64,000 nucleotides of DNA from MED-G116 sp038107835 (GCA_038107835.1 JAYNHH010000002.1:56551-120550); one strand, 5' to 3'. Positions 54,528-63,318 are shown, counted from the first letter of the stretch. A program made the numbers and translations. Notes: generated by a model from the sequence alone, not told the origin.

Positions 54528-55448
54528 ATGATCAGACAGCAAATGAAATTTGGTGAGTGGCTGATGCTGGTCACGTTGTCACTGGTTTGGGGTGGTTCGT
54601 TCTTTTTCAACGGCGTTGCGGTTGCCGAGCTGCCGGTTTTGACAATTGTGCTTGGCCGTGTCGGCTTTGCCGCCATGGCGCTGTTTGTTTTCATGAAATG
54701 GGCGGGTCTTGCGATGCCGGTGGGCCGCCAGATCTGGCAGGCCTTTTTCTGGATGGGGTTTCTGAACAATGTCATCCCCTTCGGCCTGATCGTCTGGGCG
54801 CAGGGCTATGTCACGTCCGGCTATGCGTCGATCATCAACGCGACGACGCCCCTCTTCGCGGTCCTTGTGGCGCATTTTGCCACTGACGACGAAGCGCTGA
54901 CCCTGCCTAAACTGACGGGTGTTCTGCTGGGCTTTACCGGTGTTGCGCTGCTGGTCGGTCCGGATGCTTTTGCCGGAATGAGCTTTTATCTGGGCGCGCA
55001 GTTGGCACTGCTGATGGCGGCGCTGTCCTACGGTGTGGCTGTCAGCTTTGGCCGTCGTTTCCGGCGACTTGGCGTGTCGCCCATTGCGACGGCAACCGGG
55101 CAGGTCACCGCTTCGACAATCCTGCTGATTCCCATTGTGGCGTTAGTTGACCGCCCGTGGTCGTTGCCAATGCCGGGCGGCGGCGTTGTGCTTTCGGTGA
55201 TCGGGTTGGCCTTGCTGTCAACGGGTTTTGCGTATTTTCTGTATTTCCGCATTCTGGAAACAGCAGGGGCCACCAACCTGTCATTGGTGACCCTGCTTGT
55301 GCCTGTCAGTGCCATTGCGCTTGGCGTTTTTTTCCTCGACGAGATTTTGCTGATCCGTCATCTCATCGGGATGATGGTGATCGGGCTTGGCCTGCTGGCG
55401 ATCGATGGGCGGATATTGCGGTTGCTGGCCCGGTTGCGCCACGGCTAG
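54528..55448 (+). CDS. EamA/DMT-family transporter (third of three)
   Basis: 306 residues with about ten hydrophobic helices and two EamA repeats; WLMLVTLSLVWGGSFFFNGVA and GLIVWAQGYVTSGYASIINATTPLFAVL are typical. Start at ATG 54528; TTG 54522 and ATG 54549 are possible. The stop overlaps the opposite-strand GlcG-type stop in a shared CTAG (55445-55448). Substrate unknown. Confidence 0.8.
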   Translation: MIRQQMKFGEWLMLVTLSLVWGGSFFFNGVAVAELPVLTIVLGRVGFAAMALFVFMKWAGLAMPVGRQIWQAFFWMGFLNNVIPFGLIVWAQGYVTSGYASIINATTPLFAVLVAHFATDDEALTLPKLTGVLLGFTGVALLVGPDAFAGMSFYLGAQLALLMAALSYGVAVSFGRRFRRLGVSPIATATGQVTASTILLIPIVALVDRPWSLPMPGGGVVLSVIGLALLSTGFAYFLYFRILETAGATNLSLVTLLVPVSAIALGVFFLDEILLIRHLIGMMVIGLGLLAIDGRILRLLARLRHG

Positions 55449-55879
55449 CCTGTTTCAGCACTCAGCGCCGCCGCTGCTATGCCAGCCAGTGCTGCCGCCT
55501 CATCATTGTCTGATGTATCGCCAGAAATGCCAACTGAACCCAGCAACACACCCGCCGAATCACGGATCAGCACGCCACCTGGCACGGGAACCATGTCGCC
55601 GCCGGCAAGACCGTTGATGGCCTGAATGAAATAGGCCTGTTGCTCAGCCCTGTTCATCAGGGCGCGTGTTCCCATGCCAAGGGCGATGGCGGCATTTGCC
55701 TTGCCATGCGCGATTTTTGCTCGCATCTGGCTGATCCCGTCTTCTGACATGCAGGCAACGAGTGAGGCCCGCTCGTCAAGAACGACGACGCTGAGTGGTT
55801 TCAGACCAAGGTCACGGCCTTTGGCAAGGCTTGCCTCGATGATGGTCTTTGCCTGTGCAAGTAAAATCGACATATCCAA
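55445..55879 (-). CDS. GlcG/HbpS family protein
   Basis: A 144-residue soluble protein of the GlcG/HbpS fold (often annotated heme-degrading or heme-binding). Conserved parts: PLSVVVLDERASLVACMSEDG near the N-terminus, AKANAAIALG-like KANAAIALGMGTRAL, and the C-terminal GGVLIRDSAGVLLGSVGISGDTSDNDEAAA. No signal peptide. Function in this family is not settled; some members bind heme, others sit in glycolate operons. No such operon is nearby. Confidence 0.75.
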   Translation of the reverse strand: MDMSILLAQAKTIIEASLAKGRDLGLKPLSVVVLDERASLVACMSEDGISQMRAKIAHGKANAAIALGMGTRALMNRAEQQAYFIQAINGLAGGDMVPVPGGVLIRDSAGVLLGSVGISGDTSDNDEAAALAGIAAAALSAETG

Positions 55880-55930
55880 TCCTTTTCGGTCATTTGCGCC
55901 TTCAGGTGATTAACCCGTGGGTGCCATGGC

Positions 55931-55946
55931 TAGCACAAAGGTGCTA
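55931..55946. repeat. Short perfect inverted repeat between divergent genes
   Basis: TAGCAC-AAAG-GTGCTA, six-base arms around four bases. It lies 52 bases upstream of the GlcG-type gene and 140 bases upstream of the PhnM-like gene. It could be an operator or a chance hairpin. Confidence 0.35.
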
Positions 55947-56085
55947 AGGCAAACAATTGGCAAATCTGTAGACCGTGGCTGATATGTCGATTAGTGTCAC
56001 CGCTGTGGATCGGAGTGCGATGCAGCATGTGGTCCCACTTCGCAGATGACCGGCCGCTGATGGATCGTTAAAAAGAGCCCGTATT

Positions 56086-57225
56086 ATGAATGACAGTTGG
56101 ATCATCACTGGCGCAAACACCCAGACCGACGGTGTATATGGTGGTCATGACATTGCCATTGCCGACGGCCTGATCTGTGAGGCGACAACACCGGCGATGC
56201 GCCCGTTCGATGGGTCTGGCCTGATCGCCATGCCAGGACTCATCGACCTTCATGGTGATGGGTTTGAACGGCATGTCGCGCCGCGCAATGGCGTCGAGTT
56301 CGATCTTGAGACAGCGCTGTTGGCAACTGACCGTGAATTGATCAGCAATGGCATCACGACAGCCTATTTGGCGATGACCATCTCCTGGGAGCCTGGCTTG
56401 CGCAGCCTCGAGCGGGCCCGAGAGATCGTTTCTGCCCTCAAGAAAGTGCAATCGCGCTGTGCCTGCGAATTGCGGCTGCAGCTCCGCTGGGAAATCTTCG
56501 CGCTTGAGGCAATAGCTGACATCGAGAGCTGGCTTGATCTGGATCCGGCACCAACGCTTGCCTTCAATGACCATCTCAGTGCCATTCTAACCGGCATGAA
56601 GCCTCATATCCTTGTCAAGAACGCCGACCGGTCCGGCCTGTCGGTGCCGGACTATACGGCCCGTCTCAACGCCCTCAAGGCAAGGGAGGATGAGGTGTCG
56701 GCGGCCATCGGGCATCTGTCGGATCTGGCAAGGAAGAAGGGCGTCACCTGTTTTGCTCATGATGAAACCAGTCCTGATGAACGCGCGGCAAATCGGGCGA
56801 TTGGTGTGACTGTCTGCGAATTTCCAATCACCGATGCGACCGCGCGTGCGGCGATTGATGCTGGTGAGACGACCGTGTTGGGCGCGCCAAATGTCCTGCG
56901 CGGTAAAAGCCATACAGGCGCTGTTGATGCCACCGATGCAATCGCCGGGAATCTCTGTACGGTCCTTGCATCCGACTATTACTACAGCTCGCAGCTGGCG
57001 GCTGTGGCAAAGCTGGGTGGCAATGATCCAGCGGCCATGGCAGCGTTTTGGCCGCTGATATCCGGCAATGCGGCAAACGCTGTGGCGCTTGCTGACCGTG
57101 GCCAGATTGTACCGGGAAAACTGGCTGACCTTGTCCTCTACCGGATCGTGGACGGTCATCCGCAGATAGCGGCCGTCTTTTGCAAGGGGCATTGTCGTCA
57201 CCTGCTCGACCCAGAGCGGATTTAA
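56086..57225 (+). CDS. Stand-alone PhnM-like amidohydrolase
   Basis: 379 residues, the length of E. coli PhnM, which cleaves ribose 1-methylphosphonate 5-triphosphate in C-P lyase phosphonate breakdown. Shared features: PGLIDLHGDGFERH (metal site), QLRWEI, FAHDETSPDE, GAPNVLRGKSHTG and LASDYYYSSQL. The loop reading DHSPGQRQ in E. coli is DHLSAILTG here, and the metal-site HTD is HGD. No phnGHIJKL genes are in the window. The family call is firm; the PhnM substrate is not. Confidence 0.8.
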   Translation: MNDSWIITGANTQTDGVYGGHDIAIADGLICEATTPAMRPFDGSGLIAMPGLIDLHGDGFERHVAPRNGVEFDLETALLATDRELISNGITTAYLAMTISWEPGLRSLERAREIVSALKKVQSRCACELRLQLRWEIFALEAIADIESWLDLDPAPTLAFNDHLSAILTGMKPHILVKNADRSGLSVPDYTARLNALKAREDEVSAAIGHLSDLARKKGVTCFAHDETSPDERAANRAIGVTVCEFPITDATARAAIDAGETTVLGAPNVLRGKSHTGAVDATDAIAGNLCTVLASDYYYSSQLAAVAKLGGNDPAAMAAFWPLISGNAANAVALADRGQIVPGKLADLVLYRIVDGHPQIAAVFCKGHCRHLLDPERI

Positions 57226-57335
57226 CCGCCATCTGCCGCTCACGGTAAAGTGAAGGCAGTGACAATGGCCACCTCTTTTTATGTCTGGTAAATGCAGGCA
57301 CAGTCTAGCCGTCCCCAGAAGAAGGAGGCGGAAAG

Positions 57336-57920
57336 ATGCAGCTGCCGGACCATATAGATTCATCCAACAGAACCCCTGTCAGTGGCGATGCGCCAACACA
57401 GGGCTTTGCCGGCCCGACCCTGCACACAGAACGGCTCATGCTTGTTCCCATTCGTCCCTGTGATTACGTGCCCTATCGGGCCTTCATCATGTCTGACAGA
57501 GCGCGTTACATTGGTGGACCTTTTGAGGATGAGGGACGGGCCTGGCGGACATTTGCCTCGATGATCGGGCACTGGCATCTGCGCGGATTTGGCCTTTTTT
57601 CGGTGATTATGCGCGCCAATGATCAATTGATGGGTTTTATCGGCAATTGGTGGCCAGTGGATTTTCCCGAGCGTGAAATCGGCTGGACGCTGCTGGCCCC
57701 TGCCGAGGGCAAGGGCATTGCCTTTGAGGCAGCCCGGGAAGTTCAGCGGCACAGCTTTCACACCCTTGGGTGGCCGACAGCGGTGAGCTATATCCACCGT
57801 GAAAACACCCGATCCATTCGTCTTGCCACACGTCTTGGCGCGGTACGCGACACCAATGCGGCTGGCCCGCAGGGCTGCGATCTGGTGTATCGACATATGC
57901 CGCCGGGCATGTCACCCTAA
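57336..57920 (+). CDS. GNAT acetyltransferase, RimJ/RimL type
   Basis: 194 residues. The opening LHTERLMLVPIRPCDY is the usual first strand of RimJ/RimL-type GNATs. EIGWTLLAPAEGKGIAFEAAREV is the acetyl-CoA binding loop (GKGIA), and YIHRENTRSIRLATRLGA is the conserved C-terminal helix. A strong AAGGAGG site lies before ATG 57336. The substrate is unknown. About 30 N-terminal residues precede the fold. Confidence 0.83.
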   Translation: MQLPDHIDSSNRTPVSGDAPTQGFAGPTLHTERLMLVPIRPCDYVPYRAFIMSDRARYIGGPFEDEGRAWRTFASMIGHWHLRGFGLFSVIMRANDQLMGFIGNWWPVDFPEREIGWTLLAPAEGKGIAFEAAREVQRHSFHTLGWPTAVSYIHRENTRSIRLATRLGAVRDTNAAGPQGCDLVYRHMPPGMSP

Positions 57921-57952
57921 AACCGTGATGCGTTGGTTTCCGGGGGGCTTCA

Positions 57953-58807
57953 ATGAATCACCAGACGCTGCACGGGGCTGAGGAATTGATCAATCTGGTG
58001 GAGTTTCCGATCCATCAGAGCGGGCCAGGGCGCGATGCCCTTATCAAGGATGTCCATGTCCAGCTTGCCGGCGATGGCTGTGCGGTTCTGAAACGCTTTC
58101 TGACCGAGCGAGCCGTCACCCTGCTGACGGCAGAGGCTGATTCGGTTGCGTCCTGTGCGCATCGGTCCTTTAACCTTACGAATCCCTATTTCACGGCAGA
58201 TGATCCGTTGCTGGACGCTACGGATCCGCGCCGCCGCTTTGATGACCGTTCGAATGCTTTCATTCCGGCAGATAATTTTCTGCCGACAGGTCCATTGCGT
58301 GTAATCCATGATTTTCCTGCCTTCGATCCCTTCATCCAGGCCTGCCTGCAGCAGCAGAATTTCTATCGTCATGCCGATCCGCTGGCAGATGTAATCGTCA
58401 ACATGGCAGAGGAGGGTGAGGGCTTCCCCTGGCACTTTGACACCAATAATTTCACCATCACTCTTGCCATTCAATCGGCAGATGAGGGTGGCCTGTTTGA
58501 ATTTGCCCCCAATATAAGGGCGGAGAGTGAGAATTTTACGGCGGTGCGCGCCGTGCTTGATGGCGACTCCGATCTGGTGCGCTCACTGGCGCTGGAGCCG
58601 GGAGATCTGCAGATTTTCAAGGGGCGCTATTCCCTGCACAGGGTCACTCCGCTTCGGGGGCCAACGCCGCGCTATGTGGCGATTTTTTCCGATGTCGAGC
58701 AGCCTGACATGGTTGGCGCGCCAGAGCGAACAAAGCAGCTTTATGGCCGGGTGTTACCAATTCATCTGGAGCGTGCCGGGCTTCGTGCTGACAGCTTTAT
58801 CGACTGA
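57953..58807 (+). CDS. 2-oxoglutarate/Fe(II) oxygenase-like protein
   Basis: 284 residues. WHFDTNNFTITLAIQ supplies an H-x-D pair, and QIFKGRYSLHRVTPLRG supplies the distal His and a downstream Arg for 2-oxoglutarate, in the double-stranded beta-helix order of non-heme Fe(II) oxygenases. General shape resembles ArpA/HalD-type proteins. The retained Asp (HFD, not HxG) argues for hydroxylase rather than halogenase chemistry. Substrate unknown. The stop abuts the stop of the opposite small gene (TGATCA at 58805-58810). Confidence 0.7.
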   Translation: MNHQTLHGAEELINLVEFPIHQSGPGRDALIKDVHVQLAGDGCAVLKRFLTERAVTLLTAEADSVASCAHRSFNLTNPYFTADDPLLDATDPRRRFDDRSNAFIPADNFLPTGPLRVIHDFPAFDPFIQACLQQQNFYRHADPLADVIVNMAEEGEGFPWHFDTNNFTITLAIQSADEGGLFEFAPNIRAESENFTAVRAVLDGDSDLVRSLALEPGDLQIFKGRYSLHRVTPLRGPTPRYVAIFSDVEQPDMVGAPERTKQLYGRVLPIHLERAGLRADSFID

Positions 58808-59017
58808 TCACTTATCCTGATCTGTTTCATCAAGCATTTTTGACAATGCCATATTGAAGCGCGCTTGATCGGCGTGGATCAGCGTTTTAAAAACGGCGAG
58901 CTTGTCCTCAAGATTGCTGTTGTTGCTGTCAATCAGATTGCGCAGCTGTGCCTCCCGCGCTGTTTGGGCGCGTTGCTCGGCCTTCAAGCGGGCAAGTTTT
59001 CTCTGACTGTCATCCAA
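58808..59017 (-). CDS. Small coiled-coil protein of unknown function
   Basis: 69 residues, highly charged, no signal peptide or membrane segment; the heptad-like KLARLKAEQRAQTAREAQLRN part suggests a coiled coil. The only in-frame start is TTG 59017, with a GGGGGCG tract upstream. It lies 16 bases after the small exported gene, on the same strand. I know no family. That both genes are coiled-coil and adjacent suggests a pair; this is inference. Confidence 0.5.
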   Translation of the reverse strand: MDDSQRKLARLKAEQRAQTAREAQLRNLIDSNNSNLEDKLAVFKTLIHADQARFNMALSKMLDETDQDK

Positions 59018-59033
59018 ATCAGCGCCCCCTGGC

Positions 59034-59321
59034 TCAGAGATCCTTCATCAAATCCAGCAGACGGTTGCGAAGCAAAGCGAGCTTCGCCTGCAGCTGCCTG
59101 TTCTCGGCTTCGAGCAGGATCAGTTTCTGGCTGACCTGGTCAGTGGCGCTGGCTGCGCTGGTGGCTGATGAACCATGTCCATCCATTCCCATGACAAGAT
59201 CATTCTTGCACGCATTATAGATGGCAATTTCGGATGCGCCCGTGCCAGAAAGAACACATTGATGGCCATGAACCGAGCCCGCCGACAGGCTGAGCAATAT
59301 GGCAAAAAAGATAATCCGCAT
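59034..59321 (-). CDS. Small exported coiled-coil protein of unknown function
   Basis: 95 residues from ATG 59321, chosen because GGAGAGG precedes it and a signal peptide follows (MRIIFFAILLSLSAGSVHG, cleavage before HQC). The mature part has two Cys (QCVLSG, NACKND) that may form a disulfide, a Ser/Ala linker, and a C-terminal leucine-zipper-like helix (KLILLEAENRQLQAKLALLR). A frame to 59345 exists but delays the signal. No family recognised. Confidence 0.6.
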   Translation of the reverse strand: MRIIFFAILLSLSAGSVHGHQCVLSGTGASEIAIYNACKNDLVMGMDGHGSSATSAASATDQVSQKLILLEAENRQLQAKLALLRNRLLDLMKDL

Positions 59322-59390
59322 TTCACCTCTCCAAAACACACGCATCGCTGAGGATAGGGTGTTCGCCCGCTATCTGTCAAAATCTGGTGA

Positions 59391-59828
59391 TCAGATCAAT
59401 TTCAGCGTGATCACCGCGACAAGGATGTAGCGCGTCGTTTTCGCAAAACTGACAATCAGGATAAAGGACAGCAGTGGTTCGCGCAGCACACCGGCGACGA
59501 TGGTAATCGGGTCACCAATGAAGGGTACCCAGCTCAACAGCAGGCTCCAGCGGCCATATCTGTGGTACCAGAGCGTTGCCCGGGTCAATTGCGCGGGCTT
59601 GATGGGAAACCATCTCCGGTCACTGAATCTGTTAATCCAGCGCCCCAGATACCAGTTCACGACAGCCCCCAGAACATTGCCGATGGCTGCGACAGCAACG
59701 AGCAGAATGACATTGTTTCCGGATGTCAGAATCAGGGCAGACAATCCTGCCTCGGACTGCGCCGGGATGATTGTGGCTGCCAGAAACGCAGCGAGAAACA
59801 GGCTGAGATAGGCGGCGGAACTGGACAC
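59391..59828 (-). CDS. YqaA/DedA-like (SNARE-associated fold) membrane protein
   Basis: 145 residues with about four hydrophobic helices. AATIIPAQSEAGLSALI, AIGNVLGAVVNWYLGRWI and LLSWVPFIGDPITIVAGVLR match the YqaA subgroup of VTT/DedA-like proteins, whose function is unknown. The start is GTG 59828, with AAAGGGG six bases upstream (59835-59841). The frame runs open to 60365, but that part lies over the divergent hydrolase gene and has no membrane character. Confidence 0.8.
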   Translation of the reverse strand: MSSSAAYLSLFLAAFLAATIIPAQSEAGLSALILTSGNNVILLVAVAAIGNVLGAVVNWYLGRWINRFSDRRWFPIKPAQLTRATLWYHRYGRWSLLLSWVPFIGDPITIVAGVLREPLLSFILIVSFAKTTRYILVAVITLKLI

Positions 59829-60045
59829 AGACTGCCCCTTTGCTGGGTGCGATGCCAGCCTTCCTGAGAAGACTGTCCTGCCCCGATTGAACAAAACCTC
59901 ACGACAATAGACTGCGTCATGTCGATAAAACCAGCCCAGTTTTGGGTGTGGCATACTTGCGGCACACACAAGGCGGCGTCCATAATCACGACATCGGGCC
60001 GGAAATGCCCTACACCTGATGGTGTGTGTTGCGGAAGGATGATGG

Positions 60046-60792
60046 GTGACCCAATCAAGCTGGTACAAGATCAACAATCTTGATGATGGTGTGTCACGCA
60101 TTCTGGAGGCACATGTTGCCGCTGACTGGCGATGCAATATCTGGCATGTGCGTGGCAGGGATCGTGATCTGATTATTGATACAGGCCTTGGCCTGCGACC
60201 AATTGCCAAAGATATCGCGATGCTGGCTGAACGGCCGGTGATTGCGCTTTGCACGCATAGCCACCATGACCATGCCGGAGGCCTGTGCCAGTTTGAAACG
60301 CGGTTGGGCCATGTCGCTGAGGCTGATATTTTTGCCAACCCAACGCGCGAGGCAACCGTGGCCAATTTGCTGGAACCTCAGTCAATCAGGCAGCTGCCCT
60401 ATGAGGGATTCGATGTGGCGGATTGGTGTTATCGCGCCGCCCCCCTGACTGGCACGGTTGATGATGGTGATGTCATCGATCTTGGTGATCGGGTTTTTCA
60501 GGTGCTTCATTTTCCGGGACATTCCCCAGGTTCCATTGCCCTGTGGGAGGCGGCGAGTGGCATCATATTCACAGGCGATACGCTTTATGACGGCACATTG
60601 TATGACCATCTCTATCATTCTGTCCCGGATCAACTCTGCGAGAATCTGCGGCGGCTCAGACAGATGCCTGTCAGCAGGGTTCATGCTGGCCATTTTACCA
60701 GTTTCGGCAGGCAACGGATGCAAACGGTTATTGATGAATATCTGGCTGGTCAGCGTAGCATGCTCTGTCCCGGCCAGACGGGTGGTGACTAA
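60046..60792 (+). CDS. Metallo-beta-lactamase-fold hydrolase
   Basis: 248 residues. Metal-binding motifs: THSHHDHAGG (about 60253-60282), a second His in FPGHSPGSIA, Asp in FTGDTLYDG, and His in VHAGHFTSFG, giving a dinuclear site. Start is GTG 60046, with AAGGATGATGG before it. It resembles general MBL-fold hydrolases of the glyoxalase II superfamily; the substrate cannot be told. It converges with the O-antigen ligase-like gene. Confidence 0.82.
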   Translation: MTQSSWYKINNLDDGVSRILEAHVAADWRCNIWHVRGRDRDLIIDTGLGLRPIAKDIAMLAERPVIALCTHSHHDHAGGLCQFETRLGHVAEADIFANPTREATVANLLEPQSIRQLPYEGFDVADWCYRAAPLTGTVDDGDVIDLGDRVFQVLHFPGHSPGSIALWEAASGIIFTGDTLYDGTLYDHLYHSVPDQLCENLRRLRQMPVSRVHAGHFTSFGRQRMQTVIDEYLAGQRSMLCPGQTGGD

Positions 60793-60799
60793 CCAGCGC

Positions 60800-62050
60800 C
60801 TAGGTGCTGCGGGTGCCTCGATCCTGTGCCATGGCCAACGCCAGACCGATGGCAAACCACAGGAACAGATTGTTCCACTGACCGAAGAAATCAGCTGACG
60901 GCTGGGGGAAAAACAGCAAAGCTGGCGGAATCCAGGCAAGACTAGAATATAGCGTCCGGTGCTTTCGGCCAGCGGCGGCTGTGATGATGATCGACACAAT
61001 CATGATTATGCCTGTCAGCAGCCCAAATAATCCCGTCTCCCCAGCCAGCTGTACATAAAACTGATGGGGGTGGGGGTGGCAGTCATTCTGCCCGACAAGC
61101 CAGTGCGGGCCTTGCGGAATCGCCGGGCAGTGAAGCCGGTGCATCCCAACACCGATCCCGGTCACCGGCGAATCCATCGCCGCTACAATTCCCGGCCGCA
61201 CGGAAAACCAATAGGGGCTGTTAAAATAATCGGTAACTTCAGCCCTGTTTCCGGGTGAAAAGCGGTCACCAATGCCCGGGAACGCGGCAAACAGGATCAA
61301 AAAACCGGTCGCGGCAAGAGTGCCGAAAAGAATGATCCGTCGGGGGCGCACCACCCAGGCAAAGGAGGCAAGAAAGACCGCCAGTCCTGCAAGGGCGGAA
61401 TTCACCCGTTCGCCGGTGATCATTGTGAAAATCACGATCAGTCCACTGACCATTGCCAGACCAAGGCCATGTTTCAACGATTTGCCCATGGCCATCGCCG
61501 CAAGTATGGTCGCCAGTGGCATCATTGCCTTGCCAAGAAAACTACCGGGGACGAGGTCGCCATAGGGACCAGATAGCCGCGCCAGGTGAGTCGAGGACAA
61601 TAAAATCGCACTGCCCAATTCGACAGCCAGAATCACCACCATGATTGCTGTGGCCACCCCCATTGTCACAAACATCATATTCAGTCTGACCCGGCTGGTT
61701 CCCAGCCAGAACATACAGGCGGCGGCGTAAAGCGGAAATCTGATCCAGGCAACCGCTTCGCCAAGCGAATAGAGAGGATTTTCGGAAAGGGCCGAGGCCA
61801 GTAACGCAACAAGCCAGAACAGACTGACAGACCGGACCCAGAACGCCGACAGCCAGCGCCATTGATTGAGCTGGAAGGACCGCAGAATGAAGGCGATGCC
61901 AAACACCGACAGCCAGATATCCGCAGGTGTGCGCTCGATCAGATAGAGAAAGGGGCCGGCAAGCCACAGCCAGACAAACCAAATGTCCCATTTTGATGCC
62001 CCGTGCAGACTGGATCGAAACTCTTGGAGCGTGACGCGAATAACTGACAT
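60800..62050 (-). CDS. O-antigen ligase/polymerase-like membrane protein (Wzy_C domain)
   Basis: 416 residues from ATG 62050, with about eleven hydrophobic helices. The large periplasmic loop contains RAEVTDYFNSPYWFSVRPGIVAAMDSP-like sequence and then GIGVGMHR and HPHPHQFYVQLAGETGLFGLL; the H-x-H and GETG features are typical of Wzy_C/WaaL-type proteins that join glycan units to lipid A-core or to each other. No other polysaccharide gene cluster is adjacent, though galE is in the window. Ligase versus polymerase is undecided. Confidence 0.82.
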   Translation of the reverse strand: MSVIRVTLQEFRSSLHGASKWDIWFVWLWLAGPFLYLIERTPADIWLSVFGIAFILRSFQLNQWRWLSAFWVRSVSLFWLVALLASALSENPLYSLGEAVAWIRFPLYAAACMFWLGTSRVRLNMMFVTMGVATAIMVVILAVELGSAILLSSTHLARLSGPYGDLVPGSFLGKAMMPLATILAAMAMGKSLKHGLGLAMVSGLIVIFTMITGERVNSALAGLAVFLASFAWVVRPRRIILFGTLAATGFLILFAAFPGIGDRFSPGNRAEVTDYFNSPYWFSVRPGIVAAMDSPVTGIGVGMHRLHCPAIPQGPHWLVGQNDCHPHPHQFYVQLAGETGLFGLLTGIIMIVSIIITAAAGRKHRTLYSSLAWIPPALLFFPQPSADFFGQWNNLFLWFAIGLALAMAQDRGTRST

Positions 62051-62227
62051 TTCAACCAAAGGGCCTGTGCGTGAAAACTGTTGTGGCAATCCGATTCACA
62101 TCCGCACTGACAATCAGTATGGACGCCATGCAACCTAAGTTGATGGCCGTCATTGTCAATCCCCGCGATGGAACGGATGTGATTTGGCAACATCTGGCAG
62201 TCTTCAGCCCGCCCTGCAGGCCTGTCG

Positions 62228-63166
62228 TCAGATCACGGCAAAAATGGGAACGAGTATGACTGAAAGACAGAAACTCCACAGGATTGACTGGCCGATTGCG
62301 TCCGTTTTGCCGTCATAGCGGCTGGCAAAGGTCAGCGCCATTACCCCAACCGGGGCAACGGTCACCATTAAGGTCGTGCGTGCCGTCTCAATGGCATAGC
62401 CGCCTGCCAAAATGATGATCAGGACTCCCAATATGGGATGCAGCAGCATCTTCAGACCAGTGATGACCATGGCCAGTTTCAGACTGTTTTTGGAAATTGG
62501 TCTGGCAAGCAGAATGCCGGACGCAAACAGGCCGCATGGTGCGGCGGCATCGGCGATAAAGCTGGCGCACCTAATTAGCGCGAGCGGTGTGCCAAAGGGG
62601 TTCAGAACTATCAGCACACCCAGCAGAAGCGCCAGCAGGAGTGGGTTGCGTAGCTGGCCCGCCATCGCTCTCAACGGACCGGCAGACGGAGTCTGATGGA
62701 TATCAAGGATGATGATGGTAAGGGTGAAAATGATGATATCGATCGTGATGATGCTGCGAACGGGGATCGACATCACCGGATCAAAGGCGAATTGTGTGAT
62801 CGGATAGACGAACAGCACATGGTTGGCAAAGGATGCTGCAAGGCCGCATAGCAGCGCGTCCTTGAAACCAAGCCGAAACCAAAACCAGGTGATGAAGAAA
62901 CCGATGGCATAAACCATCAACTCGCTGATGAGATAGAGGCCGGTAAGCGCCGGGTCCAGACTCGCAACATCGGTGGTGATGACGATATTGACGATGATTG
63001 CCGGTGCACTGATCTGGGCGATGAACTTGAAGATTGAAGCGGCATCAGGCTGACTGAATCCACCACGCCGGCCAGCAAGATACCCCATGACAAAAATCAA
63101 TGCGACGGGAAGAACCGAACTCAACAGCGTGTCAAGGATGGCTGCCACGATTAATTTCCCCACCAT
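62228..63166 (-). CDS. AEC (auxin efflux carrier) family transporter
   Basis: 312 residues with about eight to ten hydrophobic helices in two halves. LPVALIFVMGYLAGRRGGFS, SAPAIIVNIVIT and, in the second half, DAAAPCGLFASGILLAR are typical of AEC permeases, which export or take up organic acids such as malate or malonate. ATG 63166 has no good ribosome-binding site; GTG 63163 is adjacent. Regulation may involve the repeats in the long upstream gap. Confidence 0.82.
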   Translation of the reverse strand: MVGKLIVAAILDTLLSSVLPVALIFVMGYLAGRRGGFSQPDAASIFKFIAQISAPAIIVNIVITTDVASLDPALTGLYLISELMVYAIGFFITWFWFRLGFKDALLCGLAASFANHVLFVYPITQFAFDPVMSIPVRSIITIDIIIFTLTIIILDIHQTPSAGPLRAMAGQLRNPLLLALLLGVLIVLNPFGTPLALIRCASFIADAAAPCGLFASGILLARPISKNSLKLAMVITGLKMLLHPILGVLIIILAGGYAIETARTTLMVTVAPVGVMALTFASRYDGKTDAIGQSILWSFCLSVILVPIFAVI

Positions 63167-63318
63167 AATACTGTGGGTCCATCATGCCAAAAGTGATCAG
63201 TGGCATCAATCATCTGGCTGATCGATGGTCCGGCCCCTCAGGGGAAATTGAAATAAAGTGGTATGCATTTGAAGTTTGCAGATGACATTTCTGGCTCGTC
63301 TTGTTGCCGCTTCAACAA

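Noticed and set aside
58805..58810. TGATCA shared by stop codons on both strands
   Set aside because: Curious but a simple result of tight convergent packing; the same happens at galE/fabI and at CTAG 55445-55448.
59829..60365. Long N-terminal extension of the YqaA protein
   Set aside because: It is antisense to the metallo-hydrolase gene and lacks membrane character; GTG 59828 has a strong ribosome-binding site.
62071..62259. Short plus-strand reading frame between the O-antigen ligase-like and AEC genes
   Set aside because: No ribosome-binding site or recognisable features; it overlaps the AEC 3' end and most likely is chance.
63234..63244. CCCC-TCA-GGGG mini-palindrome
   Set aside because: Too short to be distinguished from chance.
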